Positions 56,248 to 64,000 of a DNA stretch of 64,000 nucleotides are shown here, one piece after another. Position numbers and translations under genes: made by a program. The notes beneath the pieces are model-generated. The model saw only the letters and a list, made by a program, of their open reading frames with translations. It searched no databases and was not told the origin of the DNA. Every line of letters starts with the position of its first letter. The first letter of the stretch is position 1. Source of the DNA: Pseudopedobacter saltans DSM 12145 (lineage in GTDB: Bacteria; Bacteroidota; Bacteroidia; Sphingobacteriales; Sphingobacteriaceae); the NCBI RefSeq assembly GCF_000190735.1, contig NC_015177.1, forward strand, positions 1,302,001 to 1,366,000. The letters run 5' to 3'.

Positions 56248-56613
56248 CTATTTCTTCCCGTCTTTTTTCATGTGCTTTTCATTTTCCATTTTCCAGGCAT
56301 CGTATTTTTGCTTTTGAGATTCATTTAGTTCAGACCTGATCTTAGCATCAGTTTCTTCATGAATTTTCATCATTTCGGCTTTATTACTCATGCCTTCCTT
56401 ATTTCTTTTAGCCATCGACATAGACTCTTCCAAATAGATATCCTCTATTCTTTTCGTCTGATCTCTATTCAGATCCAATTTTTGAGCTAATTTCTCAGCT
56501 TTCATTTTTGCTTTGGCTTCAGAGCTTTCTGCTTTTTTATGACCCGCATTTTGTGCTTGTGCAAATGTTACTACACCGAATAACAATCCGCAGATAATTA
56601 ATAACTTTTTCAT
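56248..56613 (-). CDS. Small periplasmic CpxP/Spy-like helical protein
   Basis: 121 aa with a signal peptide ending QAQ (about 21). The mature part is Lys/Glu/Met-rich helix (KAKMKAEKLAQKLDLNRDQ, ELNESQKQKYDAWKMENEKH). LDLNRDQTKRI and LNESQKQKY are LTxxQ-like repeats, as in the CpxP/Spy chaperone family. It may sense or buffer envelope stress. This is a fold-level assignment only. Confidence 0.65.
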   Translation of the reverse strand: MKKLLIICGLLFGVVTFAQAQNAGHKKAESSEAKAKMKAEKLAQKLDLNRDQTKRIEDIYLEESMSMAKRNKEGMSNKAEMMKIHEETDAKIRSELNESQKQKYDAWKMENEKHMKKDGKK

Positions 56614-56975
56614 CTTATTTTAATTAATTTTTGAAATACACTGATAGCCGCAACTAATTACATACCAAAATATTAGGAATTTCATTTTTGTATACCTGAT
56701 TAAGGAAGATTGTAAACCGGATGTAATGCATAAAGCATATGAGGCGGTAAGGAGTAAAGAGCAAGGAACAATGACTAATGTGCCTAAAGCATTCCTTTGG
56801 AAAACTAAAAAACCAGTTAACACCCCATTAAACATTAAACATCAAACATTCAACATTATATCCGTTCCTACTTTCTTGACAATGAACTCCCCCATCGTGT
56901 CATCGTAAGTTTGTAGGAAGAAGTTTGGAAAAGATTAAACGGAATATAATTTTGTTCAGTTAATAAGATCCAGCA

Positions 56976-57117
56976 GAGAGAAGGAATAAGACTTTAATTT
57001 GTCATTAGTCATTATAGACTCTTCGAGATGTTAGTCCCCTTCTCTCATTCTTATTATAACTTGGACAGTTCATTAGGCCTCAGGAGCCTGTTTTTACGAT
57101 TGATAAGTCACGATAAG
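56976..57117 (+). ncRNA. Predicted IS110 bridge RNA (copy 2)
   Basis: Same sequence as the predicted bridge RNA of copy 1: target-binding loop 56976-57046, donor-binding loop 57050-57117. Against the flanks of this insertion the left guide again matches GTCAT, while the right guide pairs with CATCCCGA with one mismatch, so the fit is weaker than for copy 1. Confidence 0.72.
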
Positions 57118-57151
57118 AAAGCTGTGATCCTCATTTTACGATTTTACAAAT

Positions 57152-58099
57152 ATGATAACAGGGATCGATTGTTCAAAGGATTATTTTGACATTGCAGTTT
57201 TAAAAGAAGGCAAATCAGCTTTCAAAGGCAGATTTACAAACAACTTAAAAGGTTTTAAGGATATGCTGCCGCATATTCTGGATACCCATGTGGCGATGGA
57301 AGCCACAGGCCCATATTATTTCCAATTGGCAAGATTTTTATATGATTCAGGAATAAGAGTTTCGGTAGTCAACCCATTGGTTATACGCAGGTTTGCACAG
57401 ATGCGAATGTCCAGGGCAAAAACAGATAAGAAAGATGCAATGGTCATAGCAGAGTTTGCACAGATGACCAGCCCCAGGTTATGGGAGCCGCCCACGGCGG
57501 CAATACAAAGCATCCGTAACCTTGAGACCTATCTTGAAGGACTAAAACAACGAAGGCATATGTTGTCCAGCCAGTTGCATGCATTTGAGGCAGCAGGTAC
57601 AATAGATAAGTTATTATACAATGAGATCAAGGAGGAAGTGGAAAGCCATGATAAAAGGATTAAGGAGAAAGAGCGCCAGATAGATGGATTGATAAAGCAG
57701 CATTATGAAGAAATGGCTGGTAATATCAGAAGTATACCAGGTATAGGGCCAAGAAGTGTCTCTATGCTGATTATTGCTACAGATGGTTTTAGTATGTTTG
57801 AAAACTATAAGCAGGTCATATCTTACTTTGGACTAGCCCCAAGGATATATGAATCAGGTACAAGTGTGAAAGGCAAAGGGCATATCTGCAAAATGGGAAT
57901 GGGACAGGTTAGAAAAGTATTATACATGGCTGCTACTTCTGCAATACGTTGCAACAAGGCCTGTAAAGATCTCTACGAAAGGTTGAGGGATAAAGGAAAA
58001 CCTTACCGGGTAGCACTGATAGCAGCAGTAAATAAACTTATTAAGCAAGTATTTGCCATAGCTAAATCAGGAGAACCTTATAAAGCACAATTTGGCTAA
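57152..58099 (+). CDS. IS110-family transposase/recombinase (copy 2)
   Basis: 315 aa, the same as the protein at 21328 except Met for Ile at about residue 248 (GHICKMGMG). DEDD and Ser motifs are intact. Both copies are full length, so either can act on either element. Confidence 0.95.
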   Translation: MITGIDCSKDYFDIAVLKEGKSAFKGRFTNNLKGFKDMLPHILDTHVAMEATGPYYFQLARFLYDSGIRVSVVNPLVIRRFAQMRMSRAKTDKKDAMVIAEFAQMTSPRLWEPPTAAIQSIRNLETYLEGLKQRRHMLSSQLHAFEAAGTIDKLLYNEIKEEVESHDKRIKEKERQIDGLIKQHYEEMAGNIRSIPGIGPRSVSMLIIATDGFSMFENYKQVISYFGLAPRIYESGTSVKGKGHICKMGMGQVRKVLYMAATSAIRCNKACKDLYERLRDKGKPYRVALIAAVNKLIKQVFAIAKSGEPYKAQFG

Positions 58100-58167
58100 T
58101 GCTAAATTAAACAGAATATTATTTTAGTGAATTTTAACTTTTTATTTGGATTTAAACACAGTTCATC

Positions 58168-58499
58168 CCGACCGCAGCGGAGGGATCTCCGCGTTCATCT
58201 ACGCACACCGTTAATAAAAACAATGACCAAAGAACAAGGAAGAAAGATAAAGACTAATGACACTAATGAACTCAATAAACTAATATGCCAAAGACATCCC
58301 TTTGGAAAATTCTCAACCATGTACAATCAACGCTCTACTTTCAACTCCCTATTCACTAATGACTAATGTGCCGAAGGTTCCAAAGGAATCCATTTGGAAA
58401 TACATTCGGACATCCCTTGGAAAACTAATGAACCAATGAACTTTTCTCTCTTTCCGGAATAAATCGTAAATTACCTTAATCACTAGAAAAACATACAAA
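58168..58499. repeat. REP-like repeat interrupted by IS copy 2, and mosaic intergenic sequence
   Basis: CCGACCGCAGCGGAGGGATC (58168) continues the repeat whose GTCATC start lies left of the IS. GTGCCGAAGGTTCCAAAGG, ATCCATTTGGA and CATCCCTTGGAAAACTAA (58369-58423) echo segments at 50597-50650 and 56780-56815, so they are small dispersed repeats. No credible gene. Confidence 0.55.
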
Positions 58500-59249
58500 A
58501 TGGGAGAATTAGAAAACAAAGTAGCCCTTGTTACCGGAGCGGGCTCTGGCATAGGCTTAGCAGTTGCCTTGGCATATTCAAGACAAGGTGCTAAAGTAAT
58601 GATTTCGGATATCAATGAAAATGCAGGACAAGCGGCAGTAAAGCGAATTGAAGAAGCGGGTGGAACTGCGGCTTTTTTTAAAGCGGATAGTTCGCTTCCT
58701 CAGGACAACGAAGCGCTGGTAAACGCAACATTGGATAAGTTTGGTAAGTTGGATATCGCTTGCAATAACGCAGGTATAGGTGGAGAGCTGGCTTTAACCG
58801 AAGCTTATGGCATAGATAGCTGGAAGAAAGTAATAGACATCAACCTGAATGGCGTTTTCTACGGTTGCAAATACCAATTGCTGGCGATGGAGAAAAATGG
58901 TAGCGGCGTTATCGTCAATATGGCTTCTATACACGGTATGGTAGCTGCCCCAATGTCCTCTGCTTATACTGCCGCCAAGCATGCGGTTGTTGGATTAACT
59001 AAAAATATTGGTGCAGAATACGGACCAAAAAACATTAGGTGCAATGCTGTTGGACCAGGCTATATTGATACACCTTTGCTTAGCCAGCTTGATGAAAGCC
59101 ATAAAAAAGACTTAATAGCCAAACACCCTATAGGACGATTGGGAAAAGCAGAAGAGGTAGCCGAACTTGTTTTATTTTTAAGCTCGGAAAAATCTTCTTT
59201 TATGACCGGCGGGTATTATTTAATTGACGGTGGTTATACCGCAGTTTAA
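58500..59249 (+). CDS. Short-chain dehydrogenase/reductase
   Basis: 249 aa. Classical SDR: cofactor loop VTGAGSGIGLAVAL (about 11-24), NNAGIGG, catalytic Ser in VNMASIHGM, and YTAAKHAVVG (Tyr and Lys). It ends LSSEKSSFMTGGYYLIDGGYTAV, the standard C-terminus. The class covers FabG-like ketoreductases and sugar dehydrogenases; the substrate is not predictable. A terminator follows at 59274. Confidence 0.92.
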   Translation: MGELENKVALVTGAGSGIGLAVALAYSRQGAKVMISDINENAGQAAVKRIEEAGGTAAFFKADSSLPQDNEALVNATLDKFGKLDIACNNAGIGGELALTEAYGIDSWKKVIDINLNGVFYGCKYQLLAMEKNGSGVIVNMASIHGMVAAPMSSAYTAAKHAVVGLTKNIGAEYGPKNIRCNAVGPGYIDTPLLSQLDESHKKDLIAKHPIGRLGKAEEVAELVLFLSSEKSSFMTGGYYLIDGGYTAV

Positions 59250-59273
59250 ATCAAAGAGCGTTTATTAATTACT

Positions 59274-59305
59274 CGGCTTGTACGAAAAGGACAGGCCGAT
59301 TTTTT
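59274..59305 (+). terminator. Terminator after the SDR gene
   Basis: CGGCTTGT and ACAGGCCG (one G-U) with a 9-nt loop, followed by ATTTTTTG. Confidence 0.7.
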
Positions 59306-59405
59306 GTTTAAACTCTCGTATTCCTTAAAAAGATCAATAACACATATAACCTTTCGCAATCCTTATTTAGAAGCAGGAATCACCACGCAAGATCAATCAG
59401 AATCT

Positions 59406-59413
59406 TATCTTTG
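59406..59413 (+). promoter_or_regulatory. Candidate -7 box for the DinB-like gene
   Basis: TATCTTTG fits TAnnTTTG, 23 nt before the ATG at 59437. Confidence 0.4.
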
Positions 59414-59436
59414 CTATAAACTAGATTTAAAACAAT

Positions 59437-59940
59437 ATGGGTATCAAACAAAGCTTTTTAACTGAATTTGAAAAAGAGATTGCAAGCACTAAAAAACTAA
59501 TAGCCTGCATACCAAATGACAAATGGGACTGGAAACCTCATGAAAAATCTATGAGTCTGGGAGAATTAGCGAAACACATTACCGAGCTTACCTCCTGGAC
59601 AGCGAATATTACAGAAAAAGATAAGCTCAATTTTCATACAGATTATGCTCCTCTTACAGCAACAACAGCGGCTGAATTATTGGATTTACTAGACCAATAC
59701 CAAGCCTTATGTAAGAATGCGCTTGAGAATTTTGATGATAACAGGTGGATGGAGAACTGGGCTTTAACTGCCGGCGACCATGTTATAGCCAACTTACCCA
59801 AAGTTGTAGCCAACAGATTCATTGTAAATAACCATATTTATCATCACAGAGGACAGCTTTCAGTATATCTTCGTATACTTGATGTTCCGATTCCTGGAAT
59901 GTATGGCCCTTCTGCTGATGAAAGTAAAAAGAGCTTATAA
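59437..59940 (+). CDS. DinB-superfamily (DfrB/YfiT-type) protein
   Basis: 167 aa, a four-helix bundle. The metal-binding His triad is suggested by LAKHITELTSW (about 46) and NNHIYHHRGQLSVYLR (about 127-142). The family includes thiol transferases and many uncharacterised stress proteins; despite the name it is unrelated to DNA polymerase IV. It is a single gene with a hairpin terminator at 59954. Confidence 0.85.
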   Translation: MGIKQSFLTEFEKEIASTKKLIACIPNDKWDWKPHEKSMSLGELAKHITELTSWTANITEKDKLNFHTDYAPLTATTAAELLDLLDQYQALCKNALENFDDNRWMENWALTAGDHVIANLPKVVANRFIVNNHIYHHRGQLSVYLRILDVPIPGMYGPSADESKKSL

Positions 59941-59953
59941 TAAGCTTAGATTT

Positions 59954-59993
59954 ATCCGTAGAGATGTATCTTATATAACTCTACGGATTCTTT
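59954..59993 (+). terminator. Terminator after the DinB-like gene
   Basis: ATCCGTAGAG and CTCTACGGAT form a perfect 10-bp stem with a 15-nt loop, followed by TCTTT. Confidence 0.7.
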
Positions 59994-60055
59994 AATCAAA
60001 GACCTGTTTTGAAGAGCCTCGTATTTTATTAAACTGAACCTATCCTCTGCTCACC

Positions 60056-60799
60056 CTACTTACAAACCTCATCTAAAAACAGTAAAGTATGCTGCCATGA
60101 ACGTCTAGCCATTTCAGGATTATAGTCCTTTGATTCCGGATTGGTAAAGGTATGCTTACTGTTAGCATAGTAAATCATTTGCCAATCAGCTTTGGCCGAG
60201 TTAAATTCCGTATACAGGTTCTCGATATCGCTTTTAGATACAGAAGCATCATCGGCGCCGTGTAACACCAGAATTTTTGTATTTAACTTTCCATTTGGTC
60301 GGGCTTTATCTTTGGACAGACCGCCATGTATAGAAACTACACCGGCAACCGGTAAAAGGCCCCGGGCTGCCTCTAAAGCTCCGCTTCCACCGAAACAGTA
60401 GCCAATCACCGCCAGCTTATCTGGTTTCGCTCCGGCTTTCTTCAGCTGCTCCAAAGCCAGACTGATTCTTTTCTGATAAGCACTGAAATCAGTTTTGTAT
60501 TGAGTAGCTATTTTCGAAGCTTCTTCTCCGTTTTTTGGGATATTCCCTTCGCCATAGATGTCAGCAATAAAGGCAATATATCCTTTCTTTTCCAATTCCA
60601 AAGCGGCATTTTTAGCCTCCTGATCTATTCCCATCCATGCGGGAAGTATAAGAACGCCCGGTAATTTTTTTCCGGTATTAGCAGTAACCAAACCATTTAG
60701 CTTTTGTTGCCCATCGGCATAAGAAACCGCTTTTAAAGATTGCGCCGTTGCAGCATGTGCCATAGCAAGAAGGATTAGAAGATTGAATATTGTTTTCAT
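60056..60799 (-). CDS. Dienelactone-hydrolase-family protein, exported
   Basis: 247 aa with a signal peptide ending TAQS (about 20). Alpha/beta hydrolase with the Cys-Asp-His triad of dienelactone hydrolases: VIGYCFGGSGAL (Cys), VLHGADDASVS (Asp) and YANSKHTFTNPES (His). GVLILPAWMGIDQEAKN is the oxyanion-side strand. In Bacteroidota such proteins are mostly of unknown substrate. Export suggests hydrolysis of an ester or lactone in the periplasm. Confidence 0.88.
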   Translation of the reverse strand: MKTIFNLLILLAMAHAATAQSLKAVSYADGQQKLNGLVTANTGKKLPGVLILPAWMGIDQEAKNAALELEKKGYIAFIADIYGEGNIPKNGEEASKIATQYKTDFSAYQKRISLALEQLKKAGAKPDKLAVIGYCFGGSGALEAARGLLPVAGVVSIHGGLSKDKARPNGKLNTKILVLHGADDASVSKSDIENLYTEFNSAKADWQMIYYANSKHTFTNPESKDYNPEMARRSWQHTLLFLDEVCK

Positions 60800-61037
60800 G
60801 GTAATCTTATTTGTTAATTATAGCAATTTACTGATTTTCAATGGATGATAAAAGTATTTCATATTGATGTAAAACTATGCCAGTGAGACCCTGCCCGCCA
60901 ACACAAGCTCACTACTAAGGCAGGCAGGCTTGGAGTACCTCAGATTAGTACCAACTAACCACAAACCATTCCCAAGAACGCTTTATGGCATTATAAGATT
61001 TGGAGACCCTGTCCCGACTTTACGTCGGGAGTAATCA

Positions 61038-61156
61038 GATAAATCTTTGTGCACTAACAACCAATAAGCAAATCCAAGCAATCCAATGTGCAGTAGAGAG
61101 CAACATAAAGCAATGACATTCACACATATCCGGATTGCGCAAATGAGAGATTTATC
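61038..61156. repeat. Nested palindrome unit 1
   Basis: Outer stem GATAAATCTTT (61038) with AGAGATTTATC (61146, one G-U), middle stem GCAATCC (61078) with GGATTGC (61132), inner ATGTG with CACAT. Confidence 0.7.
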
Positions 61157-61544
61157 CAGATGGAGCGACAAATGTTATACGCCACGGCTTTTTTGGATAC
61201 TTTTTCAGCTAAAGGAAAAATGCTTCAGCATTCTTGAAGGCCAAACAGAAATATAAAGGCCTTCTGAAAAAAGTTTCTAGGCCTGCTGGCTCCGAAGCGA
61301 GTTCGGGACAAGCTAATGAAGACGGAAAGCCCTGTGCAAGGGGAAAGAAAAGAGTAAAACAATGAAATATCGACGACAGAAGTCATTAACACAGAGATCC
61401 CTGCTGGCCGATACAAGACAGAGCTAAGGCAGGTAGGCTTCGACTGCTCAGGATGACAGCGTGGAGATGAGACAACGAAGATTAATTCACAGAACCATTC
61501 CCAAGAACGCTTTATGGCATTATAAGATTTGGAAGCCGTAATCA

Positions 61545-61665
61545 GATAAATCTTTGTGCACTAACAATAAAGCAAGAACAGGTCAAGCAATCCAATGTGT
61601 CGCAGAAAGTAACATAAAGCACTAACAAACATACATATCCGGATTGCGCTAATGAAAGATTTATC
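61545..61665. repeat. Nested palindrome unit 2
   Basis: Outer stem GATAAATCTTT (61545) with AAAGATTTATC (61655), a perfect 11 bp; middle stem GCAATCC (61587) with GGATTGC (61641). The inner stem is degraded (ACATACAT). Confidence 0.7.
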
Positions 61666-61820
61666 CAGATGGAGCGACAAAGATTATACGCCGAAGCATT
61701 TTGGTACTTTTTTGCTAAAAAGGACTAGACCTGTCCGGTCATTGAGGACGGAAAGCCTTGAGCGAGGGAAAAAGTTATAAGCAAAAATTTAAAAAAATCT
61801 ACGGCAGAAGCTATTAACAC

Positions 61821-61933
61821 AAATCTTTGTGCAGAAACAATAAATAAGCATAACCAAGCAATCCAATGTGCTGCAAAAAACAACATAAAGCAGTAGCATT
61901 CGCACATATCCGGATTGCACCAATTAAAGATTT
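61821..61933. repeat. Nested palindrome unit 3
   Basis: Outer stem AAATCTTT/AAAGATTT (61821, 61926), middle GCAATCC/GGATTGC (61858, 61912), inner ATGTGC/GCACAT, plus CTGC/GCAG. The inner stem replaces the T-A pair of unit 4 by C-G. Confidence 0.7.
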
Positions 61934-62290
61934 ATCCAGATGGAGCGACAAAGATTATACGTCGACGGCTTTCCTGCCTGCCGGCAAGGCAGGTTTGGTT
62001 CTTTTCAGCTGAAGGGAATTGCTTTAGCATTCTTGAAGGCCATTATAGAAACGTCAAATACTTTCCGAAAAAAGAACTAGTGTGATGTCAACAATAATAT
62101 ATCGTATTTGATTGTCGCCATGAGCGGGGTCTAAGGGGCATTCGCAAAGGCTTCGACTCCGCTCAGCCTGACAAAACACGGTTTGACACAACACGCAGGG
62201 TAACGAAAAGAGGGTTAAGATAAGTACAAACTAACCACAAACCATTCCTAAGAACACCCTTGGCATTATAAGATTTGGAAGCCGTAATCA

Positions 62291-62411
62291 GATAAATCTT
62301 TGTGCACTAACAATAAAGCAAGAACAGGTCAAGCAATCCAATGTGTCGCAGAAAGTAACATAAAGCAATGATATTCACACATATCCGGATTGCGCAAATG
62401 AAAGATTTATC
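62291..62411. repeat. Nested palindrome unit 4
   Basis: Outer stem GATAAATCTTT/AAAGATTTATC (62291, 62401), middle GCAATCC/GGATTGC (62333, 62387), inner ATGTGT/ACACAT. All three stems are perfect. Confidence 0.72.
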
Positions 62412-62566
62412 CAGATGGAGCGACAAATGTTATACGCCGAAGCATTTTGGTACTTTTTTGCTAAAAAGGACTAGACCTGTCCGGTCATTGAGGACGGAAA
62501 GCCTTGAGCGAGGGAAAAAGTTATAAGCAAAAATTTAAAAGAATCTACGGCAGAAGCTATTAACAC

Positions 62567-62679
62567 AAATCTTTGTGCAGAAACAATAAATAAGCATAAC
62601 CAAGCAATCCAATGTGCTGCAAAAAATAACATAAAGCAGTAGCATTCGCAAATATCCGGATTGCACCAATTAAAGATTT
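62567..62679. repeat. Nested palindrome unit 5
   Basis: Outer AAATCTTT/AAAGATTT (62567, 62672), middle GCAATCC/GGATTGC (62604, 62658), inner ATGTGC/GCAAAT with one mismatch. Confidence 0.7.
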
Positions 62680-62884
62680 ATCCAGATGGAGCGACAAATG
62701 TTATACGCCACGGCTTTTTTGGATACTTTTTCAGCTGAAGGGAAAATGCTTCAGCATTCTTGAAGGCCAAACAGAAATATAAAGGCCTTCTGAAAAAAGT
62801 TTCTAGGCCAGCCGCCGGCCATGAGGCGGACTAACTTTCATAATTTGCATAAGCAGCATCCCTTTGTCCAGAAACAACTAAACA

Positions 62885-63622
62885 CTACAACTCCTTCATA
62901 TACTGATGAAAAAGAGCCAGAGCCTCTTTCTTTTTATCATTAAGATGAAAATCTAAATCAGAGTGAAGATATTGACGCAAGTCGAAGCCCTCATAAGGGG
63001 GTAAATCCGATAAAACGTCATCAATATGGTCAATGCCGTACTTAAAAGCTTCGTTCAGTTCTTTAATAAAATCATCAGGAAGTTTTTTATTACTTACCCA
63101 GGCGGCAAAAACAAAAGGCAATCCGGTAAACTTCATCCACTCTTCGGCTAAATCATATACATATTTAAATTGCTGCTTTTTACCGAATGTCCTGTCTCCT
63201 ATTTGTACAAAAGCGGTATGCTCCTGTATGGAAGCACCATAGTCTTCCGCATTGATAATCTTAACCGGATTAATCTTCCAGAAATTCTTCATCAAGACCA
63301 AGGCTAGATTATTGGACGACCGCGATTCCGGGTCCAGTTGAATAAACTCCACCTCTTCAATTGGGCAATTGCTAAATACAAAGACCGAATTAACTTTCCC
63401 GGTAGCGCCAATACAATAATCAGAAATAATATGGTATTCTTCCAGTTTTAAAATAGCTGCTACCGGAATTAGCCCGACATCGGCCTTGTCTTCAATGAGT
63501 TTTTGCGCACATAAAGCCGGATAATCCACCTTCAAATCTATTTTCTCTCTAAGGGGAGAATTCTCTAAGCCGTACAAAAAAGGTTTGGTATTCGTATAGC
63601 TAACTACCGAAAAACGAATCAT
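62885..63622 (-). CDS. mqnA: Chorismate dehydratase of the futalosine menaquinone pathway
   Basis: 245 aa. It begins IRFSVVSYTNTKPFLYGLE and contains DVGLIPVAAILKLEEYHII, then SRSSNNLALVLMKNFW and FVFAAWVSNKKLPDDFI, all typical of MqnA. MqnA dehydrates chorismate to 3-[(1-carboxyvinyl)oxy]benzoate, the first step of the futalosine route. This fits a respiring Bacteroidota member. It lies 21 nt downstream of a truncated phosphatase gene's stop on the same strand. Confidence 0.9.
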   Translation of the reverse strand: MIRFSVVSYTNTKPFLYGLENSPLREKIDLKVDYPALCAQKLIEDKADVGLIPVAAILKLEEYHIISDYCIGATGKVNSVFVFSNCPIEEVEFIQLDPESRSSNNLALVLMKNFWKINPVKIINAEDYGASIQEHTAFVQIGDRTFGKKQQFKYVYDLAEEWMKFTGLPFVFAAWVSNKKLPDDFIKELNEAFKYGIDHIDDVLSDLPPYEGFDLRQYLHSDLDFHLNDKKKEALALFHQYMKEL

Positions 63623-63643
63623 AAAAAAGCAATTAAAATAAAC

Positions 63644-64000
63644 CTAATCTTTGATTAGCTCCAAATGTTCCAAACTGTTAAAAGTTTCTATTTCATACTT
63701 CCCATCAGCATAATTTAAAATATACAGGGATGTATTCTGGTGAGGGAAATGATCCATTTCCTTTAGTGGTCTTCCGGTAAGCTGGCATAATAACAAGCGT
63801 ATAGCCCTGCCATGCATACAAATTAATATTGTTTTCTCGTTTTCCTTTTCTTCGGAAACGATATAATTCATAGCTTCCTCTTGTCTGGCATAAACATCAA
63901 GTGGACTTTCTCCACCTTGCGGCTTAACACTATAATCACCACTATTCCATGCTTCGACTATTTTCTCGAATTCATTTCTGATTTCTGTTGAAATACTTTG
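63644..64000 (-). CDS. Histidine phosphatase (phosphoglycerate-mutase-like), truncated by window edge
   Basis: The frame is open to the right edge: 118 residues visible, N-terminus missing. GGESPLDVYARQEEAM carries the conserved Glu region and TILICMHGRAIRLLLCQLTG the second active-site His of the branch. The first catalytic His (RHG) lies outside the window. An internal Met at 63871 is not the start, as the conserved sequence continues upstream. Substrate unknown; members include alpha-ribazole phosphatase and small phosphoglycerate mutases. Confidence 0.82.
   Translation of the reverse strand, partial: QSISTEIRNEFEKIVEAWNSGDYSVKPQGGESPLDVYARQEEAMNYIVSEEKENEKTILICMHGRAIRLLLCQLTGRPLKEMDHFPHQNTSLYILNYADGKYEIETFNSLEHLELIKD

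Larger units (their letters stand above)
56899..58167 (+). mobile_element. IS110-family insertion sequence, copy 2
   Basis: Same 1,269-bp unit and orientation as 21075-22343; the only base difference I noticed is at 57895. Flanks joined without the element read GTCATC-CCGACCGCAGCGG, the start of a different REP-like repeat. The near identity of the copies indicates recent transposition. Together they form 1.27-kb direct repeats 35.8 kb apart that could recombine. Confidence 0.9.
60800..62884. repeat. 2.1-kb gene-free block of nested palindromic repeats
   Basis: It contains five copies of a structured unit (see separate entries). The pair U2-U3 (about 61494-62074) is repeated as U4-U5 (about 62239-62830). 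U1 and U5 share the same right tail (61181-61282 and 62707-62808, GCCACGGCTTTTTTGGATAC onward). Other intergenic words are CCTGCCTGCCGGCAAGGCAGG-type hairpins (61974), GGCTTCGACTCCGCTCAGCC (62149) and GGCAGGCAGGCTTGG (60925). Frames on the minus strand (60983, 61225, 61725) are repeat-derived and not credible genes. Confidence 0.75.

Noticed and set aside
57152-58099. Composite transposon formed by the two IS110 copies
   Set aside because: The interval is full of core metabolic and repair genes, and IS110 elements move singly; simple independent insertions explain the data.
61725-61907. Minus-strand frames within the palindrome block (also 60983 and 61225)
   Set aside because: They are translations of the repeated sequence, differ in length between repeat copies and have no recognisable domain.
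60960-62840. CRISPR array or retron RNA
   Set aside because: Units are long, unevenly spaced and lack short regular spacers; no cas gene or reverse transcriptase is nearby.
1-64000. tRNA or rRNA genes
   Set aside because: No T-arm-like GGTTCRANYC with a matching acceptor stem and no rRNA stretch was seen by reading; a covariance-model scan could not be run.

Overview
The window looks like a chromosomal segment of a member of the Bacteroidota, most likely family Sphingobacteriaceae (Pedobacter-like). The basis is a low G+C, AT-rich sequence, a SusC/SusD glycan-uptake locus with an ECF sigma/FecR pair, lipoproteins with Bacteroidota-style lipoboxes, TAnnTTTG-type promoter boxes, a futalosine-pathway MqnA and REP-like intergenic repeats starting with GTCAT. 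No species call can be made from the sequence alone. I saw no rRNA, tRNA or CRISPR array.

Layout. (1) 1-17260: a polysaccharide/glycoconjugate utilisation locus on the minus strand: ECF sigma factor, a sialidase-like lipoprotein, FecR, SusC, SusD, a DUF5017-type lipoprotein, a sialate O-acetylesterase, a SUMF1/sialidase-like fusion and the start of one more secreted protein. A plus-strand three-gene cassette (metzincin lipoprotein, coiled-coil outer-membrane-like protein, small lipoprotein; 13219-16248) interrupts it. (2) 17365-20840: pncB, a VOC protein, a lipoprotein and a photolyase. (3) 21075-22343: IS110-family element, copy 1. (4) 22543-39699: lactate utilisation (lutABC) with a divergent AraC regulator, an FKBP isomerase, a queuosine-precursor transporter, PAP2, aminotransferase/omega-amidase, dinB-DUF763, a decayed PIN toxin with its antitoxin, an ABC permease, queA, ispD and small membrane proteins. 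(5) 39867-54328: housekeeping genes (fabV, rnz, STAS, purC, phoH, SAM hydrolase, guaB, two M16 peptidases, an oxidoreductase, mutS). (6) 54329-58499: lipoproteins, gene remnants, repeats and IS110 copy 2. (7) 58500-64000: SDR, DinB-like protein, dienelactone hydrolase, a 2-kb gene-free block of nested palindromic repeats, mqnA and a truncated histidine phosphatase.

Most striking signal: the two IS110 copies (1,269 bp, direct orientation, one base difference noticed) carry a 5' non-coding region that reads as a bridge RNA. It has a target-binding loop and a donor-binding loop, and the guide segments can be matched by eye to the element's own ends and to the GTCATC start of the REP-like repeats into which both copies are inserted. 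A second signal is the 60.9-62.8 kb block, where five copies of a roughly 120-nt nested palindrome (two lying in a duplicated composite) show conserved stems and one compensatory base-pair change. A third is a 29-nt motif present, ungapped, in front of both fecR and the sialidase-like gene, a good candidate for the promoter or operator of the glycan locus.

All domain calls are by reading the sequence; no database search was possible.
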